A stretch of 64,000 nt of DNA from Syngnathus acus. Taxonomy: Eukaryota; Chordata; Actinopteri; Syngnathiformes; Syngnathidae. The translations under genes were made by a program, and so were the position numbers. Under the pieces are notes generated by a model, which saw only the letters and a program-made list of their open reading frames with translations, did no database searches and was not told the DNA's origin. This document shows positions 1-12,716 of this stretch, one piece after another (position 1 is the stretch's first letter; each line of letters opens with the position of its first letter). The stretch covers positions 21,327,956 to 21,391,955 of the forward strand of contig NC_051095.1 of assembly GCF_901709675.1 (NCBI RefSeq), in the 5' to 3' direction.

Positions 1-850
1 ACATAAGAGCTTGTCATGAAGGAATCCACTGACCGACCTCTGCGTCTTGGCACACAATGACAAATGGCTTTGCAATTTTCCACCTGAATGAGGAGCAACA
101 AAGCACATTTCCACTTCCACTGTTCAGTCCGGCCAGTGAGAGTACAGTCCTTCTCTATCATCACGTCTAACCAGCAGCACGGCAAGCAGGCAAAAATACA
201 CTAGCTACAAAATGTACCTTTTTAAGAGTGACGTCACACAATCAGAGGTTGGATTGTAAAAACGTGTTTGCAAAGATAGATAAAACAATAAAAAATAAAG
301 ATTGAGAAGTCACTGGCGTAAAAGTGTGTATGCCTCTTGTCTCCTTACTGGTAGCAGCGGCTGTCCCGCCAAGCGCCCTGTTTAGTTTGGCAGTGTTGCG
401 AAAACACCACGTGCATGTTTTATCTTTTAATTTATGGTTTCACCAATAACTCCCTTCAAATTTGTGTTTATCCTTCAAACTCCACAGCATTGCAGCAAAA
501 CCAGACAGACAGCTGGTAGATGTGCAAGAAACTGTATACTCCTTAATGGACTTTGCATCTGTATTGCATCATGCACAAAAGACATTAAACACGAACCACA
601 CATTATCTGTCAAAAGGCTTGTGTGGGAATTCCTAGAACATGATTATTTGCTCCTGACCAACTGCAGCACATGTGATTACCCTCAATACCAGATCATCAT
701 TACATTGTAGATTCAAAGACAGTGAGGATAAACACATTGATAAATTATTGAATGCTTGTTGATATTCTCATTCATCCGGGTCATTTTTTCTCAGAGCACT
801 GGTTCGATTCCGTAAACAATTCAGAAAATAGATGTCTTGATGGGTAATGA

Positions 851-1025
851 ATGAATAAGGTGGACCCACTGGTTACCGCATCCACCTTGCAGTTCAGAGG
901 TCCTGCATGGGTTCAAATTTGGGATCTGGCCTTCCTGTGTGGACTTCAAATGTTCTCTTTGTGCCTGTGTGTGGGGTTTCTCCAGGTACTCCCATCTTTT
1001 CTCAAATTACAAAATATGCATGCTG
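851..1025 (+). repeat. Degenerate SINE copy (5' half)
   Basis: The order of landmarks is that of the intact SINE at 12,342: a tRNA-like head, then TGTGTGGACTTCAAATGTTC, then a block resembling TTTCTCCAGGTACTCCC, then an ACATGC-type motif. The copy has many substitutions and is therefore old. A second fragment, carrying the middle and 3' half, lies at about 2,800-2,960 (TTTCCTCCCA ... GTGCCCTGTGATTGACTGG). Confidence 0.6.
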
Positions 1026-1924
1026 GTTTAGATGGATTTGTCTTCCATTATGTTATGACATAACAAAACAGCCAGCAACACAGGAAGGGCTGCAGACGAA
1101 ATCCGAAAACGGTTGACAAGATCGAGCTCACCTCATTGTACATCTTCCTATAAATGCAGACAAAAGCAAAAATAAACTGAGTACACTGAGGGTATTCAAG
1201 AAAATAATTTCTTTTACATATATCAACATGAATCAAAATAAATGTGATGTGATTGTTTGATTACAATACCACCAATCTGTAAATTTAAAAAAAACAATGA
1301 TTAACGAGACACACAGTCACAATAGATGGATATATACACAGATGGACAGACAGACAGATCAATCGATAGCTATATAGATATTTAAATGCAAATACAGAGG
1401 CGTGTATGATATCTCTCCAGCAGAAATTATGTGTAAAAGTCATCAGAATCATCTCCCAACCCTCGTCAGATGCACATGATATTTCTCAGGGGAATCCATC
1501 CATCTTTTAGAGAATGCTGCGGCTGGTAATTCCTGCTAACCAGTGTTTTCACTGCTGATTGAATTGCTTCCAAAGCAGAGAGGAATGTTTCATGTGGAAG
1601 CTATGGAAATGAACCAATTGACCTTTTGCCTGACCCCAAAGATCTCTACGCCCTGTGGGAGAACAAACTGTCAGGCGGCACCAGAGTCGGGAAATCAAAG
1701 GGAGAGCGCTACACTGTTATTAGAGTAATGGCACTGTGAGACAAGCTGACACTCCTCCTGCAAGACTTGAGTTCACATAAGATAATACCAGATTCTAATC
1801 ATGCAAGGTGTAATTTATAATCAATGATGGTATAAATGCATGGATGAATAATATGATGAAAAAAGATTAATGCAAATTTAGCAAGGGTGTGTTTGTGTGT
1901 GCGAGTGTGTGTGTGTGTCCTGGC

Positions 1925-2070
1925 AGGCAGGGCAGTCCAGCCGGGTGATTATTTCCTATAGGGGATAACCTGTCACAGTGCTGAGAGCCTAATTGATGCC
2001 TCATGCTTTTCGGTGGGCAATTATGGCGCCCAAATGTCAAGCCCTAATTTGTGACTGTGTAATGTGGACA
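1925..2070. promoter_or_regulatory. Candidate conserved non-coding element
   Basis: A block of mixed composition free of simple repeats, with several homeodomain-type TAAT cores in both orientations (CCTAATTGATG, GGCAATTATGG, CCCTAATTTG) within about 90 bases. It lies downstream of fgf20 and resembles the conserved non-coding elements found around developmental genes. This is an impression of composition only; no alignment was possible. Confidence 0.3.
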
Positions 2071-5000
2071 CACACATGGGCCAGCGGAAGGGGTGACATG
2101 GCTTCTCCACAGGGATTCACTCACAGGTTTGTTGAGCAGATGTGAGAGTTTTCATCATGGCAGCTCAAATACTGTCATGGTTTATCATTAATCAGTTACA
2201 CAACACAACCCATTTTGCCTTGTTTAATGTTGTGAGCAGAAATCATTTAAGACAATATTAAAATCCGACCTGTGTCAAAAACATGGAAATGTGCATGCAA
2301 TTTAAGTCGGTTGGATTATTAATGACAACATTGGTTATTAATGACCTCATGTAAATACAAAGATATTTAGGTTGTGGTCAAAATGAGAGAACTGATGATA
2401 CAAATCAATGACTAAATATCAAAAACAAAATGTATGCACATAAATAAAGACAAAAATAGGGTACAAAATTAGTTTTGTCACTTATGTTATGATTATCACT
2501 GTCCCTTGAACACATTAGGCCTAGTTAGATGTTAGGTTAATATTTAAGTTGGTAAACCCTCATAATGTTTATGAACAAAAGGCACAAAGGTTATTATGGA
2601 CTCCCGCTGACCTATGACAAAAACTTGCTGTCTTTAGGGTTAGGGTTTTTCCAATTTATAGCATATAGACCATGTTAGAATTTCCACCATGTCTACTTAT
2701 GAGTCAACTTACCTGTTGAATTGTCAAATAATGTCCAAATGCCTGCTTCAGGTTTGGAATGTCTACTTGGGCCTTTTGGTAGGAAGTTGTGTTTTCCCTG
2801 TGAGTGGATTGTTTTCCAAGTAGTCTGATTTCCTCCCAAATTTTAACAACATACATGTTACATGAAGTGACTCTTAATTGTCCGTTGGTGTGAATGTGAG
2901 TATAACAGCTGATGTGCCCTGTGATTGACTGGTGACCAATCCCGGGTGTAAGGTCATTCCAGTCATCTTCCCCCTGGTCCCCCTTTTTTCACTGAAATCT
3001 ATTGGACGTTTGCAGTATATTTGTGAACGTAATTTAAAATATAATTTGGTCTGCCTGCACTACGTGTGTGACAATAAAGGTCAAGTTTGGCTCAAAATTT
3101 GTGCTAATTTTGTTTGGAGGTACTCTTATGCATGTGTTTTCTATAGTACTTCCACATTCCCAGAAACATGAACGTCAGATTAAGACTTTAATTTATCCAT
3201 CGGTATGGATGGAAGTGTGAACCTTTATTGTTTGCTGTATTCTGTCAGCTGTGAGTTTTAAAGTTGAATACTTGAAAAACATAAGCGCTTCTGTCACTCT
3301 CTCTGTACTTGTCAATGCACCCAAATTTGGGGATTTGATTGTAGAGGATTTGCTCGCCATCATATCTAACGATAGCTTCTTTCAACTTTTTCCACGGAGA
3401 TAGAGATGCAAACAGAGTAGGATATTTTCCACTGGAGCTGACTGCTTGAAATGTTGAGTGTAAGTAAATCAGGTATGCTGCTCTAATTGCTCCTTGCCAG
3501 ACCGCAAAGTCCTGTCAGCCACAACACAGTACAATGCAGCAATAAATGAATGACGGATGGATGTTGGGGAATGGATAACGGGACCATACAATAGTTGACA
3601 CGTGATGTCAAATTGATAATCACTTAAGCTGCTGGTGTCCTCCATAGAAACACACACAAGCCAATTAACTTAGAAATGTGCAAACTTCAAAGATTCACAG
3701 GATTCATCTGACATAAAACTCAGGAGGTTCTACAGGTGAGCTTCTTTGGACCTCCCTGTCCTCCTGAAAAACTTCAATCCAAATAAAGAAGTGATGCCCT
3801 GGGATCATCAGGGCCAGACAACAAAGCAGGCTATATTATTTCTTCCCACCTCTGCGTGTCTCAACAGCAGGTTTGAGATCAGAGTCTCGGAGAGGAGTGG
3901 CCGATCACCGATTTCCACACCTGCTTGAGTGCTTGACTGTGGACTCACTACAAACACACGCACACACACACACACCCATATGCACGACTTGATTGGGTTT
4001 CCAAGAGCCCTTCAAGACCAGCGTTGAGGAGGTGATGAAAGTCAGGGAGCATCCATTAGGCTTGGGAGAGAGTGTTTTCAGCAAGTCGTTGCACACCACC
4101 TGGAAGAGCTGAAGCTCAGGAGGCAGGTAAATTCCAAAACATGCTCTGATAATATGAATAATGAGTAAGAATGGGGGGACAACGCAAAAGTCTTATTTAA
4201 CTCAAATGTGGAACAGACGACCAAGACCAAACTGTCAACAAAAGTGCAGAGAAATTCAAATCAGTGAGCCTTCATGTGTAGGTCCAGCTGTTTGATAGTT
4301 GAAACGGGTTCACGGGGTAACAGATGTGTGATGTGCTCCAGTGTAATTCTTGGTTTTGCTGCTGTTGTTGTTTGCTTTGTTTTTTCAATGAAGCTGTTGG
4401 CAAAGAACTCATTAAAACAACAAAGCAGCATCAAGCTTTTTTGCACAATACATACTGTGTTCTTTGGATCTCATTGAGAGATGGGACTGGAAAGGAATGA
4501 TGACCACACCCCTTCCATCACTTCTATTGTGTGAAGTTAAAGAAAGATGAGTCGTGACATTGGCACATCAGAGTTGTGTATCACGATAGGCATGCATGTG
4601 TTTACACAGCGGAGGTCCACACGCACGCAGGTGATAATTCCGGTTGCATGTTGCTGACATTAATCGATGACAGAGGCGTGTTGATGTTCAAGGTGTGCAA
4701 GTGGGAAAGTCCCAGAGGATCACACAGTAGAGAGAGAGAGCGAGAGAGTGAGAGAGCTGGCAGTAGGCTTGTCTCCCACTAACTCACCATCAACTGCACG
4801 CACGCACATCACAGACTGAGCTTTCAGCTTTCAAGCTTCAGTACAGATCTGCTCTCATCCGAGGAGAAAACAGTGCACAGATATGACATAATAATGTGTC
4901 ATCCTAAAAATATAGTACTGAGACATTCATCTTTTTTTTCCTTACTGCTTATAAATTCATGCAGCAACCTTCTATAACACCATTTTGGTTAACTCTTTTC

Positions 5001-5330
5001 TACATGAGTCAAATATTAGAAACTACAAACACAAAAGTACCTATATTGTTCGATTAATATTTCTGCGACAGTGTCGGTTACGGTAATGATAAATTTACTC
5101 AAAAAGGAGCATCTATCTTTACAGGGGAAGACTTTTCTTGATATAGCTCTTACATTGGAACTCTGTTGAATATTTTCTTAATGATTGTTATAATGACGAC
5201 AGTGACACATATTGGAAGAGATATATTTGTCTTCTTTTTTGAAAGAAAAAAAAAGAAAACATTTAACTTCCATCTAAAAAATAAGCTGGCGGCAGAGGTC
5301 ACGTAATCTTTATCACTCTGACCTCCGTTT

Positions 5331-5336
5331 TTATTT
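5331..5336 (-). terminator. Possible fgf20 polyadenylation signal
   Basis: On the minus strand this reads AATAAA, about 1.0 kb beyond the fgf20 stop codon. If used, the fgf20 3' UTR would cover roughly 6,361 down to 5,310. AT-rich DNA yields this hexamer by chance, so this is a candidate only. Confidence 0.3.
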
Positions 5337-6361
5337 AGCCACTAACTTGTCGGGCCTGGTCTGGAGGTCACAGTTGTTATTGGCCCATTCAGCGCATTAT
5401 AGACTTTGATATTTTTATGTGCGTATCAACTCTATATGAACTGCCTCTAAACTTGATGGAGCCCATGAAGAAAGACAACATTGATCTTGTAAGCAGGTTT
5501 ATATGTTGAAACTGTGGCTGATAAAGGCAACCAGTCAAAGTGCGCTTCTTGGTTTTCCAAAGTAACCTTGAACATAAATTAGCTCTGATCCTCACATCGA
5601 TCACATTTGTATTTAGTGTTTGACATTTGTAAAGGATGTTCTTGATGACACACATGGTTTGTGCCAGATGTGTTATTTCAATTGTGACTTGTAGTGAAAT
5701 GCATTGAGAAGGTCCATGAGAGGGTCCATTACAAATGTCACCAATATTGATCAGATTCCTGGTGGCATTACAGTATTGTGGAGCTTTTCTCTGGATATAA
5801 GACATAATAATAGTACAGTGTTTCAGTCTTTACATAATTCATACAATTTCTAGTGGTTTCTCTATATTGCAGGTATCTAAATGTAAAAATATATTCTGAA
5901 AATAAATAAATATATAACATAAATATACGTATCTAAAAGGAATAAATAAATCGGTACACTTTAGCTCTTCTTTTTTAAAAAAAAAGTCACGGTTTTCCTT
6001 CAAAGTCCTCTCAAGCAGACGAAGCACCCAAATAAACACGTTCCCAGAGGCTTATTGGCCGTGAAGGCCCTTTCCGCTTGGACTCCTACTCCTCACAGGT
6101 ACTTTGTGGCTCTTCCGTCCACACGGACAAAATGACCCCCTCTTGCTGAGCGTGCAGACTGACAGAGTCAGACAGTTTCATCTCTCTGTTGCTGCTGAGA
6201 GATGCCCGTGCATTCCTAGATGGGGCCCCGGTGCCTTTATCCCTGCCGGTTGCTCCGCTGTCCTCCAGCCTGCACTGGCTGTGTCCGTCCCCCGTCGCTC
6301 ACTGTCTGCGTGTGAAGGGCGCTAGCAGCTATTCCCGCTCCAGGCCAGACCTTGGTAGGTC

Positions 6362-7580
<1,219 letters not shown>

Positions 7581-7708
7581 CGCGAAGTTCACCGAGGAGC
7601 ACACTTGGCGTTGAACCTGGCCGCCACGATCACTTATTCCATGTTGTCCGTTACAGACCCACGCTGTGCAATGTTTTCTCTCCACTGTCCTCACTCTGCA
7701 AATACAGG

Positions 7709-7710
<2 letters not shown>

Positions 7711-7772
<62 letters not shown>
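7711..7772. repeat. (TC)n tract upstream of the fgf20 start
   Basis: Sixty-two bases of pure TC, reading (GA)n on the fgf20 strand, 130 bases upstream of the ATG. It probably lies in the 5' UTR or core promoter. In fish and flies such GA tracts can be bound by GAGA-type factors; that role is inference here. Confidence 0.95.
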
Positions 7773-7776
<4 letters not shown>

Positions 7777-8011
7777 CCCTCGCTCGTTTTACCACTCCTC
7801 ACGCTGCATACCTGCGGGTCAATGCGGTTGTTGATGCCTCTGTGGGTCCGTGGCGGGGAGATTAAAGGATGTGTACAAGCTGCAGTGCGGGCAGGTAAGT
7901 AAGATCGTGGGAGGTTTGCGCTCAAAGTGGCAGGCAAGGTAAAGCAGGTGCAAAAGCAGAGACGTAGTGGGCGGGGCTGTCACACTTGAGACAAGTCCTG
8001 GCGGGGCTGCA

Positions 8012-8034
8012 CCCCCCCCCCCCCCCCCCCCCCC
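8012..8034. repeat. Poly-C run
   Basis: Twenty-three consecutive C residues upstream of fgf20. Such runs are hard to sequence, so the exact length is unreliable. Confidence 0.95.
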
Positions 8035-8138
8035 TCTGCCACAGGGTGATTCACGACATTCACGCCTTCATGAGGACCGAAGCAAAGTTTGAGTTTGTGC
8101 CCTCTATTTCTGCCAATAACATTGATTCATGGATGATA

Positions 8139-8145
8139 CATAATA

Positions 8146-8210
<65 letters not shown>

Positions 8211-8215
8211 GTATA
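8139..8215. repeat. (AT)n microsatellite
   Basis: A long TATATA run with GT interruptions at both ends, marking the start of the gene-free interval between fgf20 and snx25. Confidence 0.95.
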
Positions 8216-9254
8216 CCAACCCTAGCAACATCCCTCATTGGCATTAAAATCAAGGAGGTCGGAGTGCAGAATGCCTATGTACATTGTGCTTTACATTGCA
8301 GAAACAGAAATGGAGACTGCAATATTGGCTTGAAAACTGCAAGATCTCCCCCTGTGGAAGATGTAGTTGTCCGCGCATGTGACATGGCAATTGGAGACCG
8401 CCTTGCACCCCCGACCAGGCATCTATGTGTTGCACCATGTTAATGATCCCTGATCTAGGCTTACTAAAGGTAATAAAAATAAGACAGTCAACTATGCACG
8501 TAGTGTAAAAGGGTAATTGTTTATTTAAACACCGTAAAAACTATTCGTTTACATAACAACAATCACGTACACAATACTGACAGTGATACCTTGACTTAAT
8601 GGTTTAGTTTTTTTCCGTGACCAAGCTCGAAACTCAATTTCTTTATTACAAACTATTGTTGTTTATTAAAATAAATTAATCAATTCCAGCCCTTACAACG
8701 CCACCATCTTTTGCTATGTATTTTTAATACAGAAAAATAGCATTGTATTGTATGAAAAAAATATATTTAAAAACATAAAGAAATAAGCAGGTTTTATGAA
8801 GTGTAATTACTGCACATTTGAGCTTGTCACAAACAGTTGCAGTATTGTGCTTTCTCATGTTGTCTATTTCTAACTGTGTGTACCTTTCAATGAATGGCTA
8901 AAAGTGCATTGGTGATTTTTGTTTCACGAAATTAAGCATCATGTACCACTCCACAATACCATGCGTGACAAAAAAAGCAAGGTGTGCGTGTGTGTGCGCG
9001 CGCGTGTGTGCGTGCATGCGTATGTGCGTGTGGTGGTGGATGGGGGGGGTGCCCCTAGTGCTCGCTAGTTCAGGCACCTCTGCTACCACATCCCCCCACC
9101 CACCAAACAAAAATGAATACTACTTCAGGCTGCGTTGATTGTGAATTGCTTTTGGGTGCCCCCTAGTGATTGTAGTGCCCAGTGCTGGTAGTTTGCAACT
9201 TTGCATATGTCTTGGGCAGACTCTGATCTATCAAAGACATACAACAAGTGTGAA

Positions 9255-9465
9255 TCTACACCCTTAAAAATCCAGGTTAAAAACAACCTAGTGTGGGTTA
9301 AAGATTCGACCGACCCAACTTCCTGGGTTGTTTTGCAGAAAACTCATCTTTTTTTTGTATAAAACAGCCCAACAAATTCAGTTGTATTTTCAAAACAACA
9401 CAAAGTTGTCTCAAACTAACCAAACTTCCTGGTTCGGTCCAATTTTTAATCCAGCAGTCAATGCT
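9255..9465. mobile_element. Probable non-autonomous DNA transposon copy
   Basis: Internally repetitive sequence with GGTTAAAAACAACC, CCTGGGTTGTTTTG and AAAACAACACAAAG, several of them roughly inverted relative to each other. Elements built on GGGTTGTTTT and its complement are abundant in teleost genomes, but I cannot name the family and the ends are uncertain. Confidence 0.45.
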
Positions 9466-9744
9466 TGGAAAAAAAACAAAACAAAAGTACTCCAGGGTCT
9501 ATTTTAATACATTAGCATCATGTTGACTCTCCACTCCAGCTCAGTTCAAGGTATAATCTTGACACGCCATCCAGATCGGCTTTATGATGACACCATCAAG
9601 TGCATGTGAAAGTACAGTCGTCTACTCCCTTTCGTGTTGCCACTATCAGACGCTGTCCATGGCCCTTTGGTGCTGAAACAGAGCAGTGACCACATGACCT
9701 AAAAGATGTCCAACCCAAATTTATGTCAAAAATATAGAAACATT

Positions 9745-9847
9745 TATATCATAGGACAGATACTTGAATAACGATGTGGTCGCAAAGGCAGCTTCATATC
9801 GTAGGACGGATACTTGAACAACGATGTGGTTGCAAAGGCAGCTTCCA
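9745..9847. repeat. Two-copy 50-bp tandem repeat
   Basis: The unit containing GATACTTGAATAACGATGTG and CGCAAAGGCAGCTTC occurs twice with a period of 50 bases and only a few differences (AATAACG versus AACAACG; GTCGC versus GTTGC). Confidence 0.9.
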
Positions 9848-12328
9848 GAGCAAACAGACGTTTTTCATGCACCATATATCGTTGGCCGAAGGGGGAGGGG
9901 AAGGTGGTTGCCAACATCACGTGACCAAACCCAGAAAACTGGTGAGCCACGACAGTCAATACCTGAGCCCTTAGGCACTGTGATGTCGATATCAAGTGGC
10001 AAAATGGCCGCCTCCTGTGAAGTTTTCTGCTGAATTGTTGTTCCACAAACATCATATTTATCAGAAGGCCATGTTTAGACTATGTGAGCGCATAGAACAT
10101 ATGGTAAAGACAATTTTTTAACTTGACTCCCCCTCTACAAAAAAGAGAAAATACTTTTTTGAAAAGCACAAGTGACAAAATGATATAAAGATTGAACAAG
10201 TACTTTTGAGAGTTTTGATTCTGAGCTAAAATATGTATCCAAGTAAATAAGAAAAACTGTATGACATTTAGCAACTGTTTTGAATCGTTAAAACAAAATA
10301 GTAGGTATCTTTTGCAGACACTAAATTGATCATAGATGCGAATTGGAGTTAGTTTCACTAAAAGGTAAACTGGGATTAGCACTATAATAGACACCAAGAG
10401 AGAAATGTACCACACCTGTCATTGCTGTCATAGCTGTATCAGAAATTAGATATTATTTTTCAGTTTTATACAACACTTTCAGAGAAATATTTATTGAACA
10501 ATATCTCTATTAATGTGTTGATTTTTTTTTTTGCCAGTGACTACACTGAATGCTACTGATACCACTCAAATTATGCAGTGTGGTTTTTCGCCACACATCA
10601 CAATAATAAACACATTATTAAATGAATCTGAATAGGTTGCAGCCATAGTATTGTTGCTAATTGGTTTATTATATGGGAAACTAGGTCACTGTTGCTGTTG
10701 TGGACACAATGCTGACTTTTGAGCAGCCAGCGAGGGATCGATTCCATAGCGTTTGAAAGGTGAATGGCGTGTGAATGGTTGCCCGTCCCAAGTGTGATGA
10801 ACTGGTGGTCACTTTGGGGTGTAGTCTGCTGCGATAGCCTCCAGCTTCCCCACAAGCTTAAACAGCCGTAGAAAATGATTTGCTGTTGGAGGATGGTAAC
10901 TTCCCTGGTACGCAGGGCTGACATTCGATGATTGGTGAGGTCGGTTAGTGAGGGGGGGGGGTTAATGGTTAAGCGGTGGGGAAACACATTCTCTGTACCC
11001 ATTAGAACTGGCACAGTGCCACCTGACTGAGAGATCCACTCTGTCCTCACCAGACCAGCCGCTCTGATCTGGCTGGGACTGGACAATTATCTTGTGCACA
11101 AGGATGAAAAGTAGGGCCCGACACATCATGCACCCTGTTTTAACATTCAAGCAAGGCTCTTGTTTCGTTTCATTTTGTCTTTATGTCACAGAAATCTTAC
11201 ATCCTTTAAAAAAAAGAAAATAAATGTATCTGTTCAATAATTCATGAATGTGTATGAGCGTTTGCAGGCTCTGACTTATGGTCAGGAAATGAGACGTGAG
11301 CACGTGCCTAGTCATTACTCAACTCCAGCAAATGAACCAAAAGTGAGGACACTGCCAAGGAAAAAAATAATTGGTACTGATGCCAAGATAGCTATTAAAA
11401 AAAATTGTCAATGAAACAACACAAAACATGTCAAAACCACATTTTCGGGTTAACGAACGGCGCCCTTGTAGGGTTGACGGCTGCATTATTACATCAGCAG
11501 GAAAGAAAACAATAGGAAAGAACAGACTGGTGCTATCTGTAACTACAGATTTATTACTGCAAATGTAAACAACCCACTGCCTCTGATTCTCACCCCGTGA
11601 ACAACCTGTATATTTATTTGTGCAAAAACACAGCATGATGGCTCCTGACTCTCTGCTCTTCTTCAATGTCTTGACAAATACACATTGAAACAAACAATCG
11701 TAAAAAAAATACCCCAAAATGTTGACAATTGATGTATAGTCTCAAGACCAAAATGAGCGATGAATTATGAGATTTTATGGGATATCCGTCACACCACTCC
11801 GTGTTGAGTCCACTAAGGTGATGATACTGTATATGTGTTTTTTTAGCTTGTTGATGTGTTTATACAAACACTGCGTGAGCTGATTTTCATCTAAGTGGTT
11901 GGTGATGGGGGTTTCCAAAGTTGGTTAGATTAAGACTCTGGATGTTTCTGGGAACTGCAGTAGCTGCATTCCAATTCAAAAGCCCCTGATGACTGTAAAT
12001 TTGGTCCCATCTTTGCTACTCGGTTGATAAACTGACCTTGTGCTCAGTCACGATTTGCCTGATCACACCTCAGTCCAGTTATCAAATAAATACCTCCAAC
12101 TTTGCTTTCCACCTGCAAAGATTTATGGCCCTGATGGTGCTTACCAACCCTTTAAAGTAGATTTTGGAAGTTTGAATCCGCTGGCTCCTATTTGAAAGGT
12201 CGGCCGCACAAGTTGAAGGAAAATCACAGAATGTTCTGTTCTGTTTTGTGTTTTACATGATCAATCTTATTGCAGTCAGATTTAGAGATGATGATATCAA
12301 TTTAAGGGTTATAAGAATAATATATATA

Positions 12329-12341
12329 TAGATATATTTCT
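12329..12341. repeat. Target-site duplication, left copy
   Basis: TAGATATATTTCT immediately precedes the SINE and occurs again at 12,717-12,729 directly after its GGATGG tail: a 13-bp direct repeat typical of LINE-driven insertion. Confidence 0.9.
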
Positions 12342-12716
12342 GGGCGGCTCGGTAGCGCACTGGCTAGCACGTCCGCCTCACAGTATGGAGGGTGCGGGTT
12401 CGATTCCACCTCCGGCCCTCCCTGTGTGGAGTTCGCATGTTCTCCCCGTGTCCGCGTGGGTTTTCTCCGGGCCCTCCGGTTTCCTCCCACATCCCCAAAA
12501 ACATGCTTGGTAGGCTGATTGAGCGCTCCAAATTGCCCCTAGGTGTGAGTGCGTGTGCGGATGGTTGTTCGTCTCTGTGCCCTGCGATTGGCTGGCAACC
12601 GGTTCAGGGTGTCCCCCGCCTACTGCCCGATGACAGCTGGGATAGGCTCCAGCAAGCCCGTGACCCCTGTGGGGCCACAGCGGTACAGAAAATGGATGGA
12701 TGGATGGATGGATGGA
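12342..12716 (+). mobile_element. tRNA-derived SINE, full length, GGATGG tail
   Basis: The head GGGCGGCTCGGTAGCGCACT contains a pol III A-box-like stretch (TAGCGCACTGG), and GGTTCGATTCC about 50 bases later is a perfect B box, so the head derives from a tRNA. The body carries motifs common to this family in the window (GTGTGGAGTTCGCATGTTC, CCGGTTTCCTCCCACAT, CCCTGCGATTGGCTGGCAAC, GATAGGCTCCAGCA) and ends AGCGGTACAGAAAATGGATG in (GGAT)n. A 13-bp target-site duplication flanks it. There is no protein; short open frames across it are not genes. It uses a LINE's reverse transcriptase. Confidence 0.9.

Larger units (their letters stand above)
1..5300. other. Gene-free flank downstream of fgf20
   Basis: I see no coding exon here on either strand; the open frames are short, lack family resemblance and are not flanked by usable splice sites. 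The stretch holds two old copies of the tRNA-derived SINE (about 851-1,025 and 2,800-2,960), a TG-rich patch near 1,885-1,918, a GA-rich patch near 4,732-4,755, and a block at about 1,925-2,070 that looks like conserved regulatory DNA (listed separately). The sequence TTCTCATTCATCCGGGT near 764, repeated in similar form near 16,648, is probably the end of another interspersed repeat. Confidence 0.6.

Noticed and set aside
5389-5805. 138-codon minus-strand open frame beyond fgf20
   Set aside because: Lies within the presumed 3' UTR, low-complexity free but without family resemblance; probably chance.
12397-12407. Possible tRNA gene (perfect B box GGTTCGATTCC)
   Set aside because: The sequence does not fold as a cloverleaf with an anticodon arm at the right spacing, is followed by the SINE body and has a 13-bp target-site duplication, so it is a retroposon head.
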